DNA of 64,000 nucleotides, taken from NCBI GenBank assembly GCA_943788495.1, contig CALSQO010000001.1:1426001-1490000 (forward strand). The letters run 5' to 3'. Below are positions 36,324-44,721 of this stretch, piece after piece; the first letter of the stretch is position 1; each line of letters opens with the position of its first letter. Source of the DNA: UA16 sp905478895. GTDB lineage: Bacteria; Bacteroidota; Bacteroidia; Flavobacteriales_D; Sanyastnellaceae. The position numbers were made by a program, and so were the translations under genes. The notes beneath the pieces are model-generated. The model was given only the letters and a program-made list of their open reading frames with translations. It was not told the origin of the DNA and ran no database searches.

Positions 36324-36430
36324 ATTCCAAGGCGACCCGTCTTCATTCGTGGATGTTGGGGGACCTGCAGACACTTTGCTTTTCAATCTTGGAATGGATT
36401 CAGGGAATCCTTTATCTATTCGTTTCAGAC

Positions 36431-36438
36431 TAATTTTG
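36431..36438 (+). promoter_or_regulatory. -7 promoter element TAATTTTG
   Basis: Perfect TAnnTTTG, 4 nt (CATT) before ATG 36443 of the exported EEP-family protein. The expected transcription start falls on or next to the start codon. Confidence 0.5.
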
Positions 36439-36442
36439 CATT

Positions 36443-37504
36443 ATGCGGATTCCCTCCTCCCTCTTGTTACTTTTTGCGCTGCTCATTGCCGGCTCGACGT
36501 CAGCCCAAACCTTGGATGACTTGGAATTTGGAACGCCCGAAAGCCTTGACATCGCCACATGGAATATCGAATGGTTTCCGAAAAATGGGTCCGCCACCAT
36601 TGACCGCGTCAAAGCCATTGTTCAAAATTTGGAAATCGATCTTTGGGCCATCCAAGAAATCGACGACACAACGGTATTCAAAGGCATGATTGAAGATTTA
36701 GATAGCTATGACTACATTCTGATGGATGGCTGGTTTGGCGGCCTAGTTTACGTCTACAATTCCAGTGATATCGAAGTGCTTGATGCATTTGAAATTTACA
36801 CCGAATCGCCATTTTGGAGCCCATTGCCTCGCTCCCCCTTAATCCTTCACTTCGCTTTCAACGGCGAGCCATTCTATGCCATCAACAACCACTTCAAATG
36901 CTGTGGCAACGGCACCATCAACTGGTCAGACGACGGCGATGAAGAAATGCGACGGCGAGAAGCCTGCGTGTTGATCAATGAATACATCCAAAACGAACTC
37001 CCAGATGACCGTGTCATCGTTCTCGGCGACCTGAACGACCTCATCCAAGAAGGGCCCGCCAACAATGTGTTTGAGCCATTTCTTGAATTGCCTGAGAAGT
37101 ATCTTTTTGCGGACATGCCCATTGCACAAGGTCCGAGCTCAGGCTGGTCTTTTCCGGGGTGGCCTTCTCACCTGGATCACTTGCTCATCTCCGATGAACT
37201 TTTCACTGATTTCAATGCCAGCAGCACGGAAGTAGCGTGCCTCGATATCGCTGCTCACATGCCCGGCGGTTGGTCCGAATATGACTACAACGTCAGTGAT
37301 CACCGACCGGTTGCCATTCAGCTGATGGTCACACCGTTGGCCATCTCACCTGAGCGCTTGCCCACCGAGCAAAGCGCACTTCTGCAGATCACAGATTTGA
37401 CAGGTCGGACATGCAATTATGCTCCGAACAAGGTATTGCTCTATCATTTCAGCGATGGATCGGTCAGAAAGCACATCAGTTGGAGCCAGAACGCTCCCTA
37501 TTGA
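36443..37504 (+). CDS. Exported endonuclease/exonuclease/phosphatase (EEP) family protein
   Basis: 353 residues with a Sec signal (LLLLFALLIAGSTSAQ). EEP motifs are complete: TWNIEWF (Asn), WAIQEID (metal-binding Glu), NNHFKC (His), LGDLNDL (Asp/Asn) and SDHRPV (catalytic His). These indicate a Mg-dependent secreted nuclease or phosphodiesterase. The last 60 residues after VTPLAIS may be a degenerate T9SS type-A tail (LTGRTCNYAPN, then LLYHFSDGSVRKHISW). A phosphate- or nucleotide-scavenging role is inferred. Confidence 0.85.
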   Translation: MRIPSSLLLLFALLIAGSTSAQTLDDLEFGTPESLDIATWNIEWFPKNGSATIDRVKAIVQNLEIDLWAIQEIDDTTVFKGMIEDLDSYDYILMDGWFGGLVYVYNSSDIEVLDAFEIYTESPFWSPLPRSPLILHFAFNGEPFYAINNHFKCCGNGTINWSDDGDEEMRRREACVLINEYIQNELPDDRVIVLGDLNDLIQEGPANNVFEPFLELPEKYLFADMPIAQGPSSGWSFPGWPSHLDHLLISDELFTDFNASSTEVACLDIAAHMPGGWSEYDYNVSDHRPVAIQLMVTPLAISPERLPTEQSALLQITDLTGRTCNYAPNKVLLYHFSDGSVRKHISWSQNAPY

Positions 37505-37605
37505 GAGCAAACCATGCTCCTTGAAGGCCGATGCGCAAAGGCCATTCACAAGCCGTTGATTTTGACGCGCCTCACGCCTGATAAAAATCTTGCATCTTTG
37601 TTGGC

Positions 37606-38127
37606 ATGAAAAAAGCACTACTTGCAATCGGAGGATTGATCTTGTTCGTTTGGTTAGGGCTCATGTCCCAAGGACTTTATTCGTCCATTGAAATCGAACA
37701 AGGCGAACAAGGTGGATTTATCTTACTGGGCGTGGATCACATCGGTCCCTACCAGGAAATTGGCACTGCGTTCGAAGCCCTGCAATCGAAATTTCCTGAA
37801 GGAGAATTCTCAGGCGTTTATTTTGATGACCCCGAGACCGTCCCTGCTGACTCATTGCATTCGTTTGCAGGAATGAAAGTGTCTGCGGCAGAAGCGATTC
37901 GCCAAATGGGATTGGACCATTCCCTGCGCATTTTCGAAATTGAGCAGCGACCAGCGCATTTCGTGAATTGGGAGCATGGGAGCAACATGGTTGGAATCAT
38001 CATTGGAACCCTGAAAGCTTATCCTGCATTGACTGCTGCCTGCGAAGAAACAGGCTGGAGTGGTGACTCACCTCTTGCATATGAAGATTATACCAGCGAG
38101 GGCATTCGCTATGTGATGCAATACTGA
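37606..38127 (+). CDS. Membrane-anchored GyrI-like domain protein
   Basis: 173 residues: one N-terminal transmembrane helix (LLAIGGLILFVWLGLMSQG) and a domain resembling the GyrI-like small-molecule-binding fold (HIGPYQEIGTAFEALQSKFP, then GVYFDDPETVPADSLHSFAG), the arrangement seen in TEX264-type proteins. Ligand unknown. CATCTTTG, one mismatch from TAnnTTTG, ends 5 nt before the ATG. Confidence 0.65.
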   Translation: MKKALLAIGGLILFVWLGLMSQGLYSSIEIEQGEQGGFILLGVDHIGPYQEIGTAFEALQSKFPEGEFSGVYFDDPETVPADSLHSFAGMKVSAAEAIRQMGLDHSLRIFEIEQRPAHFVNWEHGSNMVGIIIGTLKAYPALTAACEETGWSGDSPLAYEDYTSEGIRYVMQY

Positions 38128-38201
38128 GCCGAGCCTCCTCGAATGAGACTGGAGCGATTCAGAAGTGAATTTTTCGCGCTGGTTTTGCAAAAATCAATTT
38201 T

Positions 38202-38209
38202 TACTTTTG
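38202..38209 (+). promoter_or_regulatory. -7 promoter element TACTTTTG
   Basis: Perfect TAnnTTTG, 4 nt (CGCC) before ATG 38214. A TTTG lies 14 nt further upstream, closer than the usual -33 spacing. Confidence 0.5.
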
Positions 38210-38213
38210 CGCC

Positions 38214-38933
38214 ATGAAAGGAGGTAGAATTTTAATTTTCGTGGCTGGGATGTGTGCTGCAGTGATAGCAACGGCACAAGAGGAAAGAGATGTTGCCACA
38301 CATCAACACGCCTGGTACATGGCGTTTGGAAACCATCGAATCACGGAGGCGCTCGGAGTTCACACCGAATACCAGTTCAGAAGGACCGGTTTGGGCGAAG
38401 ATTGGCAACAATCGCTGATGCGGGTTGGCATCGATTGGCACCGAGACAACAATCATTTCGCAACGATGGGTTACGGATGGATTCGGAGCTACGCTTATGG
38501 AGAACAGCCCATTGCCGAGCGCTTCGATGAGCACCGCATTTGGCAGCAATTCATCACCCAGTCGAATACTGGAAATTTCAATTGGACCCATCGTTACCGA
38601 CTGGAACAGCGCTTCATGGATCGACCTACGGGCGCCAGCTGGCAGCATCGAGCGCGGTACTTTGTGCAGGTTTCTTGGACCCTCCCCAACCAATCCAATT
38701 GGTTCCTCTCTGCTTACGAGGAAGCGTTCATCGGGTTGCGCGATTTGGACAATCTCACCAACAACCTTCTCCAGCAAAACCGGTTGTCCGCAGCCATCAA
38801 TTATCGCTGGAACAATGGCACATCCGTTCAGGTTGGAGGGCTCCAGCAATTGCTCATAAAAGGCAATGGACAAGCGGAGCGAAACCAAACCCTTTTGATT
38901 GGCCTTCGACACAACCTCGATTTTCGAGACTAA
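38214..38933 (+). CDS. DUF2490-family outer membrane protein
   Basis: 239 residues with a Sec signal (ILIFVAGMCAAVIATAQ). The mature protein alternates aromatic and polar residues in beta strands (HAWYMAFGNHRITEALGVHT, FNWTHRYRLEQRFMDR, HRARYFVQVSWTLP) and ends in a C-terminal strand LLIGLRHNLDF, as expected for a small outer membrane barrel. The pattern WxxxxxxxRxxxxxxxxxExQ and RxRLEQR fits DUF2490. Function unknown. Confidence 0.75.
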   Translation: MKGGRILIFVAGMCAAVIATAQEERDVATHQHAWYMAFGNHRITEALGVHTEYQFRRTGLGEDWQQSLMRVGIDWHRDNNHFATMGYGWIRSYAYGEQPIAERFDEHRIWQQFITQSNTGNFNWTHRYRLEQRFMDRPTGASWQHRARYFVQVSWTLPNQSNWFLSAYEEAFIGLRDLDNLTNNLLQQNRLSAAINYRWNNGTSVQVGGLQQLLIKGNGQAERNQTLLIGLRHNLDFRD

Positions 38934-39006
38934 CAGCTCTTTCAATTTCCCGAATCTTAGCGGGTGAATTCTGTGATCGTTTTCGCGAACGTTCTTAAAC
39001 CCCTTT

Positions 39007-39052
39007 TGTAACGTTTGCTTCTCACTGAAAAAAATGTTACGTTTCCGTTACA
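39007..39052 (+). promoter_or_regulatory. Probable operator region of the DUF6249/XRE pair
   Basis: TGTAACG (39007-39013) and CGTTACA (39046-39052) form an inverted repeat, and TGTTACG (39035-39041) is a further near-copy, each followed or preceded by TTT. The block ends 13 nt before the ATG of the DUF6249 gene. Repeated half-sites next to a gene for an XRE-type DNA-binding protein suggest autoregulation. Confidence 0.4.
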
Positions 39053-39065
39053 CAAACAACGTTTC

Positions 39066-39461
39066 ATGGAGTACGCCATTTTAATCCCCATTTTAGGCAT
39101 CCTTTCCGGTGTCGCTATTCCCATAGCTGTATTCATCTGGCTTTACTACGACGCGAAGGGCAAAAGAGAAACAGTCTTGGAAATTGCCAAGCACCTCGGA
39201 GATGATTCAAAATTGGATGATCTGCTCAACCTCTTTGAAGAGCGAAAGAAGGAACCCATTGACTACCGAAGAAATGGAGTCATTGCCATTTTTGTTGGCA
39301 TCGGACTTTATGCGTTGGGCGCCATAGCCATCGGAGCAATCCTTGAAGGAATTGGTGCACTTGTCAGTTTGATCGGTGTAGGCTCCCTGCTCGCGGGATA
39401 CCTCTATCCCAACACAGGGAAGGAACTCACGAACGCGGTCGAAGAATTTGAAAAGAAATAA
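39066..39461 (+). CDS. DUF6249-like membrane protein
   Basis: 131 residues. The N-terminal helix AILIPILGILSGVAIPIAVFIWLYY is followed by a cytosolic linker (DAKGKRETVLEIAKHLGDDS), then a short two-helix membrane hairpin (GVIAIFVGIGLYALGAIAIG, then ALVSLIGVGSLLAGYLY). This layout fits DUF6249 proteins, which usually neighbour regulatory genes in Bacteroidota. ATG 39066 is used; the earlier TTG at 39015 would run through the operator-like repeats. Two nt separate it from the XRE gene. Confidence 0.65.
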   Translation: MEYAILIPILGILSGVAIPIAVFIWLYYDAKGKRETVLEIAKHLGDDSKLDDLLNLFEERKKEPIDYRRNGVIAIFVGIGLYALGAIAIGAILEGIGALVSLIGVGSLLAGYLYPNTGKELTNAVEEFEKK

Positions 39462-39463
39462 TT

Positions 39464-39676
39464 GTGGGCCGTGACCACCAAAAACTATTGAATCGACTGG
39501 AAGAGCACCGCAGAGCCGCCGGACTCACCCAGCAAGAGCTATCGGTGGTGGCAGAAGTTTCTCGCAAGAGCATCAATGCGATTGAAAACGGTGTCTATGT
39601 CCCTTCCACCGTTTTGGCACTCAAAATAGCCGCCACGCTCAACTGCAAGGTGGAGGACTTGTTCAAATTGCCTTAG
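39464..39676 (+). CDS. XRE-family helix-turn-helix transcriptional regulator
   Basis: 70 residues, GTG start. The whole protein is one HTH_3 domain: RRAAGLTQQELSVVAEVSRK is helix 2-turn-helix 3, followed by SINAIENGVYVPSTVLALKI. Such mini-regulators pair with membrane proteins as sensor/repressor units. Encoded 2 nt after DUF6249 in one operon; the inverted repeats upstream of that operon are its likely binding site. Confidence 0.85.
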   Translation: MGRDHQKLLNRLEEHRRAAGLTQQELSVVAEVSRKSINAIENGVYVPSTVLALKIAATLNCKVEDLFKLP

Positions 39677-39710
39677 ACCGCGAAGACAGTGCATCAAGCA
39701 CACTGCTTCT

Positions 39711-40160
39711 TTATTCAACCTCGACCGTCGCTTTGGACTTGCGGTACAAGAACGAATTGAAGATGTTTCGTCGCGCGAAACGTTGCACCTTATCTGCGTT
39801 CACGAGCTTGGTGAACAACGCCTTATTGACCCCGAAATACTCATAGGTCGATCCGTCTGTAAACTTCAATTCCAGCAGCAAGCTCTTGTGCTGCATGTCA
39901 TCGATGAAGGCATTCTCAATGGTATCGTTGTATTCCGCGAGGCCCTTGGCAATGGTCGCTGGAGCAATGCTGATGAGAAACGCATACCCATCGGTGATTT
40001 GACGTGTCATCTCCTCTGCCTCTTGCGCCTTGGCTTCGTCCAAAACATGTTTGTCCGGATGCCATTCCTTCACCAGCTTTCGGTAGGTTTTTTTGAGTTC
40101 GCCAAGTTCGATCTCTCCCTCCACTTCAAACAACTTCTTGTACGCATTGATCCGCTTCAT
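39711..40160 (-). CDS. J-domain/KTSC-domain fusion protein
   Basis: 149 residues. The first 65 are a J domain with the HPD tripeptide intact (KLVKEWHPDKHVLDE), which stimulates DnaK ATPase. The last 60 (LLLELKFTDGSTYEYFGVNK, then RFARRNIFNSFLYRK) resemble the KTSC domain, a small module of unknown role found in phage and bacterial proteins. There are no Zn-finger or client-binding domains of DnaJ, so it is a specialised DnaK co-chaperone. ATG 40160 starts the J domain directly. Confidence 0.75.
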   Translation of the reverse strand: MKRINAYKKLFEVEGEIELGELKKTYRKLVKEWHPDKHVLDEAKAQEAEEMTRQITDGYAFLISIAPATIAKGLAEYNDTIENAFIDDMQHKSLLLELKFTDGSTYEYFGVNKALFTKLVNADKVQRFARRNIFNSFLYRKSKATVEVE

Positions 40161-40292
40161 TCTGATCGCTTTTATGTGTCCTCTGGGTTTCCCCTGTCTT
40201 GATGCGCGTTATTCGATCATGAGAACGAATGATTATTCGTCATCGCTTCAAACGCGGACGCGAAAGTAGTACCATTCTTTTGGAACTTGAAT

Positions 40293-40330
40293 AAAAAAGA
40301 GTCCGCACCCAAAGGGTTGCGGACTCTTTT
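40293..40330 (-). terminator. Rho-independent terminator
   Basis: GAGTCCGCA (40299-40307) pairs perfectly with TGCGGACTC (40318-40326), and CCC/GGG extend it around an AAA loop with one bulged base. Runs of T follow on the minus strand (TTTTTT) and TTTT on the plus strand. It closes the small lipoprotein gene that ends at 40349. Confidence 0.85.
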
Positions 40331-40348
40331 CATATCTCAAGCAATTCT

Positions 40349-40780
40349 TCAGAGGGTGAGCTCGAGTGCCTCGCACGTATTGGCCTGGAAATTGACAATG
40401 CCACTCCACACGACAAATCCGGAGTCATCAATGACCTCGTATTCTGCAGCGTAAGACGTAACTGGGCCCAGATCTTTCGTAGCCGTGATGGACGCGGCCT
40501 GACCACAATCAGGAGCGCCGTTCCAAAACATGGATACCGCCTGCGAACCAACCAACTGTCCGTCCACATAAAAAGAATATGCAGTCGCGAATTGTCCCTT
40601 TTCAATCGCTACCTCCTCACCATACCAAAAGACAACCTTGCCTTCAAACGTGCATGAACCATCATTGGTGTCTGCATCAGAGTTCCAATTGATTGCATTT
40701 TGGTCCGTACACCCCTCCGTCTTACACCCTGCGAGCAATAACACAGACGCACAAATTGAATAGAAAAATAAGTTCTTCAT
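40349..40780 (-). CDS. Lipoprotein with Cys-Asp/Asn-rich repeat motif
   Basis: 143 residues from ATG 40780. Lipobox LLLAGCKTEG. Directly after the lipidated Cys it has the Bacteroidota repeat motif GCTDQNAINWNSDADTNDG..C, a short calcium-binding-like disulfide loop. The rest is a beta-rich domain (YSFYVDGQLVGSQAVSMFWN) with two further cysteines. Function unknown. Followed by a strong terminator, so monocistronic. Confidence 0.7.
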   Translation of the reverse strand: MKNLFFYSICASVLLLAGCKTEGCTDQNAINWNSDADTNDGSCTFEGKVVFWYGEEVAIEKGQFATAYSFYVDGQLVGSQAVSMFWNGAPDCGQAASITATKDLGPVTSYAAEYEVIDDSGFVVWSGIVNFQANTCEALELTL

Positions 40781-40830
40781 CGTTTCTCTTTTGAGTTGAT
40801 ATTTAGACTGCAAGGATACAACTTAACAAA

Positions 40831-42063
40831 CTATAATGGAACATCTTCAAAGGAGAGCCCGTTTGCACGATCAAACAATTCCAGCATCATCTCTTCGGCC
40901 TTCTTATCCGGCGGCCCTCCTTGTGCGCGTTTGAAACCATAAGGCTCGGTGGGGCCGCGATCGAGCAAATCAAAGCGAAATATGTAATCGTCCGCATTTT
41001 CGGCGCGCCCCGAGAATGTACCAAAGCGAAGATCATTCAATTGCAATGCACCATCGCTTCGACGCACCGCATTGAGGTAACCCGCACTGAACCATTGAAG
41101 AACGTCAATGGTCTCATCTGAGTCCATGTTATGAAGCAGTTCATGGCCTTTGCTGACCGCCTGAAAATGCAGTGGGATTTCATCGAAGATCGAATGCTGG
41201 GCCAACAAAAACGAATCCCCCGTATCCACGACAACATTCCAAAGCACATTATTGAATATGGTCGGAGTGATTAAAAATCGCTGATGGCTATGTCCTTGAT
41301 CTTGGAGTGCGTCAGCTACGGTGCGTTGAACCTGTGTGAAATTCACCACCGTAATGGCCAAATAAAGACAACTCCAACTCAATCCTAGAAGGTTCATCAG
41401 CCGCCGACGGGAATCGTTCCGGGCGAATCGCGCTGCGACAAGCAAGCAAACGAGAAAGGGCAGCGTGTAGAGCGGATCCACCACAGAAACGGTACCCCAT
41501 GCGACACGCTGATTGGAAAACGGCGCAAAAACCTGGGTTCCATAGGTCGTGAAACAATCGAGCAAGACGTGGGTTAAGAAACCCCAAAAAAACAACAGCA
41601 CCCAACCCTTCAAATCCGCTTCTGGAGCCTCCCACGTTCCTGAGAAATAACGCCGGTTTCCATGCCTCCAAAGCCAAAAAGCTACGAGCGGGATGTAGAT
41701 TGCCACGGACCACCACGAACCTGGCGCGAAAATCTGAGCAAGAAAATTCACCACAAACCCAACAACTATCGCTGCCAGTGCCTTGGTAAACAGCGCCAAC
41801 CAAGCATGGTACTGGCTTTGGTACAATCGATTGACAGCCCAACCAATCACCAGTGCGCCCACGATGCAAAAAAGAATGGAATGACTGATTCCGCGGTGAA
41901 ACGCGAGATTGTCCAGCTCACTCAAAAAGTACTTGCCGAGTACATCCATGTCCGGAATGGTGCCCGCGACCGCCCCCCAAATCATGGCCCTGTTGCCGAT
42001 GCGGCGTCCTAACGTGGCTTCACCAACCGCTGCACCCAGTACAATTTGTGAGAGAGAATCCAT
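40831..42063 (-). CDS. Membrane-bound metal-dependent hydrolase (YdjM/DUF457 family)
   Basis: 410 residues from ATG 42063. The start MDSLSQIVLGAAVGEATLG, then GTIPDMDVLG and NLAFHRGISHSI are the signatures of the YdjM family, with the conserved Asp and His residues thought to bind metal. Several membrane helices follow, and DCFTTYGTQVFAPFSNQR is the second conserved block. A soluble C-terminal domain of about 150 residues closes it. Role unclear in the family; E. coli YdjM is SOS-regulated. Confidence 0.82.
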   Translation of the reverse strand: MDSLSQIVLGAAVGEATLGRRIGNRAMIWGAVAGTIPDMDVLGKYFLSELDNLAFHRGISHSILFCIVGALVIGWAVNRLYQSQYHAWLALFTKALAAIVVGFVVNFLAQIFAPGSWWSVAIYIPLVAFWLWRHGNRRYFSGTWEAPEADLKGWVLLFFWGFLTHVLLDCFTTYGTQVFAPFSNQRVAWGTVSVVDPLYTLPFLVCLLVAARFARNDSRRRLMNLLGLSWSCLYLAITVVNFTQVQRTVADALQDQGHSHQRFLITPTIFNNVLWNVVVDTGDSFLLAQHSIFDEIPLHFQAVSKGHELLHNMDSDETIDVLQWFSAGYLNAVRRSDGALQLNDLRFGTFSGRAENADDYIFRFDLLDRGPTEPYGFKRAQGGPPDKKAEEMMLELFDRANGLSFEDVPL

Positions 42064-42193
42064 AATGCTCAATTCAACAGTAAAATTCGTGCGTAAAGTT
42101 CGCTCGGAAAGAGAGATTTAGGCCTCCTGATGAGAAGGAACTTTAAAGCGAGATGCTTACTCCCAAAAACGGCTAGACCTAGAGGAAGCTCCA

Positions 42194-43345
42194 TCAAAAA
42201 GCCTCACCGATGTAGAAGTAGACTCCGTTGCCTTCCTGCGTGAAAGCAAAATCCAAACGCGTGTAGATGTCCTTGTCCGGGAATATCAAGAACCGCAGCC
42301 CCGCGCCGCCCGTCGGCAAAAAATGCTGCCACGAGAGGGAACGGTCGTCTCCAAAAACCTGGCCCGTGGCCATGAATACACTGGCTCCCAACCGTTTTGA
42401 AAATGAAAATGGCAGGATGCGGTATTCGATTTGGGCGCCGAGAAAGTTCCGATCCCGGTAACGCCCGAGATAATAGCCACGCATGAGACTTTCACCTCCC
42501 ATGAGGGATAGCATGTTAAAAGGCGCCTCACCCGCAGTGAACTGACCATATGCCTGAGCGGCTAGAACGGTGTTTTCGCTCAAAGACCGGTAAATGCGGT
42601 TGTCGACAAGGAAGGTGGTGAAGTCGAAATCGCTTGCGAAGCCCGTGGTGTAATGCAGGAAAGCCCACTCGCTATACAGCCCTTCTCGCGGATTCAGCGC
42701 ATTGTGAATGTTGTCATAGAGCAGACCTAAACCCACACCGAGATTGCGGGAACCTTCACTCCCAAGGGAGGGTGGAATAAAGTCTGGGGCCGCGCTCACA
42801 AATTGAATACGACTCAACTGTTGGTAATCGAACTCCAAGCCAACGTAAAAGGACGGCAAGGTTTCACGCAAGACACGCTCCCGAATGAGAAGGTAATCAC
42901 CGTCGATCACGCTCTGCACCTCTGCCGGGCTATCCCTTCCGATGCCGTAGTAAAAAAGAGGAAAACTTTGGTAACGCGCTTTGCCATACAAGAACCATTT
43001 GTTTTGATCCGTGTACAGCGCATGGTCCAGCCAAAAGCCGTATTGATTTTCAAGCGTAACAAACGCAAAAGACTTGATCTCACTCAGTCGATTGTGCAAG
43101 TCGTGATTGGCAGAATAAACGTACAAGCTTGACACTCCAATTTCCCAACTGGTCTCAGGGGAATAAGCAAGCGTAGGATAATTGATCCATTTTGCTGCCG
43201 ACGAATCGGCACTCGCTCCGAGAACATTGTCGAAGTAGCTCCTCAAAAACCCCCTCGATTCCGGACTCTTCTGTGCAAACCCCGACAACACGACACACCC
43301 AATAAAAAGGAGCGCAGCAACGATTCTTGGGAGAGCTTGTCTCAT
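42194..43345 (-). CDS. Omp85/BamA-family outer membrane barrel without POTRA domains
   Basis: 383 residues from ATG 43345 (upstream GTG 43372 and ATG 43357 are alternatives). Sec signal (IVAALLFIGCVVLSGFAQ). The barrel contains the Omp85 hallmark in loop L6, MRGYYLGRYRDRN, and typical end strands (LPTGGAGLRFLIFP, then TRLDFAFTQEGNGVYF). There is no POTRA region, so it is a surface-antigen D15-like barrel of the patatin-associated or stand-alone kind. Exact substrate unknown. Confidence 0.8.
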   Translation of the reverse strand: MRQALPRIVAALLFIGCVVLSGFAQKSPESRGFLRSYFDNVLGASADSSAAKWINYPTLAYSPETSWEIGVSSLYVYSANHDLHNRLSEIKSFAFVTLENQYGFWLDHALYTDQNKWFLYGKARYQSFPLFYYGIGRDSPAEVQSVIDGDYLLIRERVLRETLPSFYVGLEFDYQQLSRIQFVSAAPDFIPPSLGSEGSRNLGVGLGLLYDNIHNALNPREGLYSEWAFLHYTTGFASDFDFTTFLVDNRIYRSLSENTVLAAQAYGQFTAGEAPFNMLSLMGGESLMRGYYLGRYRDRNFLGAQIEYRILPFSFSKRLGASVFMATGQVFGDDRSLSWQHFLPTGGAGLRFLIFPDKDIYTRLDFAFTQEGNGVYFYIGEAF

Positions 43346-43441
43346 CAGCACAAACATACGTCCGTGCTCCACCTATTTTCCTAAAATGGCATAATGAGGT
43401 GGCATTCGGCTTGACGATTGTCTCCAGGCGTTTGGAACAAT

Positions 43442-43981
43442 TTACTCAAATCGGAAGTACCGCTTCCTGTTTTGAATGTAAATCTGACCAATGGGCGCTT
43501 CGGGCAATTCTCTCCCCATCAAATCATAGAATTTGTTGTCCCCAGCCTCTTCCATTTGTAACTCTTGAATCCCAACAGAACTGCTTAATTTGAGCCATGT
43601 TTCGGTCGTGACGTCCCAAGCCAAGTCAAAGCAGCAGTTCAACGTATCCATTTCTCCCGATAAGGAGTCTGTGAGGGTATAATCGATGCACGTTGTTACT
43701 GTATCAGTCAAACTAGCGTTGTAGACGACGTGTGTGCAAGGCCCGCCAAAACAACTGTCTTCCATCATGTACTCGCCCACATACGTGTATGCATACAATG
43801 GAGACATCTCCGGTAAACCACTTCCAGTTACATTTCCAGTTATTGGAATGGCTATTTCAAACTCATCCTGAGTACCTACCGTGTAGGTGTAATCACACAA
43901 TGTCTCTTGCACTTGCGCCTGCATCTGCAGACCCATCGCAACCAAAACCACCATTAAAATTGTTCGCATCATAGTCTTCAT
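43442..43981 (-). CDS. Small exported protein with T9SS type-A-like tail
   Basis: About 179 residues from ATG 43981. Signal peptide TMMRTILMVVLVAMGLQMQAQ. The mature domain has six cysteines (ETLCDYTYT, DSCFGGPCTHV, CIDYTL, LNCCFDLAWD), probably disulfide-bonded. The last 40 residues (GIQELQMEEAGDNKFYDLMG, then YIQNRKRYFRF) resemble a T9SS type-A domain, which predicts secretion across the outer membrane. A run of eleven T precedes the ATG. No enzymatic motif. Confidence 0.65.
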   Translation of the reverse strand: MKTMMRTILMVVLVAMGLQMQAQVQETLCDYTYTVGTQDEFEIAIPITGNVTGSGLPEMSPLYAYTYVGEYMMEDSCFGGPCTHVVYNASLTDTVTTCIDYTLTDSLSGEMDTLNCCFDLAWDVTTETWLKLSSSVGIQELQMEEAGDNKFYDLMGRELPEAPIGQIYIQNRKRYFRFE

Positions 43982-44088
43982 TTTTTTTTTGTCCATTCAG
44001 ATGCGAAAATTAGCTTCGACATCTCGGATGACCTTCACGGGTAGGGGTGAAATTGAAAAGACTAACGCGTCGTTCCGTACCTTCTCCC

Positions 44089-44673
44089 TTAAAAACTGAG
44101 GCTGAAGGTTGTAACGAATACGGCTACTCCGATCAATGCTGCCAACAAAATTGTCGTTAACCCTAGACCGATTTGTGCTCTCGTCTTGAGCATTGGTTTT
44201 TTCTTTCTTTTCCGTCTCCTATTCAACAAGCGCTTTAAAAAGAGAAAAGCAACGACCAAGCTGGCAAGCTTTTCTCGATCCGCTGGAGAGAGGCCGAGCT
44301 TGGCTCCCAGTGTGATCACCGTCTTACTCAGTTTCTCGAAGACGGTCAGCGCTGGGCTGATTTGGATCACTCCGTTATCGAACTCCTGCACCAGGTCATC
44401 GAGCCTGGTAATGCTATCGCTGGCTTCTTGGAGCAGCTCCCTGTTCTTGCAGTACATGCTGAGCATCATCGCATCAACCTGCCAGAGCACGCCAGCATCG
44501 TTGAGGTGGATGCACAGTGCTTTGAACAGATCGAGGCCGTGATCCTGGAGATCCAACTGGGGCGATGGTAGCTCCTTCTGATCCAAGATCCGCTTCTGGG
44601 GAACGCGATCACGATCGGGCCGCAAGGTTCCCTGGATCGCTTTCAGCTCTTTGCTTTTTGGTGGTCTAGCCAT
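44089..44673 (-). CDS. Phage terminase small subunit (P27 family), orphan, with C-terminal membrane tail
   Basis: 194 residues from ATG 44673. MARPPKSKELKAIQGTLRPD at the start is typical of P27 terminase small subunits, and the middle (GVLWQVDAMMLSMYCKNREL, then GVIQISPALTVFEKLSKTVI, then LGLSPADREKL) matches the rest of the family. After residue 150 it departs: a basic stretch RRRKRKKKP and a hydrophobic helix TTILLAALIGVAVFVTTF. No large terminase, portal or capsid gene is near. It is a prophage remnant or domesticated gene. The tail could also be a separate 34-codon membrane peptide (ATG 44193) merged by loss of a stop. Confidence 0.65.
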   Translation of the reverse strand: MARPPKSKELKAIQGTLRPDRDRVPQKRILDQKELPSPQLDLQDHGLDLFKALCIHLNDAGVLWQVDAMMLSMYCKNRELLQEASDSITRLDDLVQEFDNGVIQISPALTVFEKLSKTVITLGAKLGLSPADREKLASLVVAFLFLKRLLNRRRKRKKKPMLKTRAQIGLGLTTILLAALIGVAVFVTTFSLSF

Positions 44674-44721
44674 GCTTTTTTTCAGTTCATTCAGATTGCA
44701 CGAAAGCCTTCGATCGTGCCG

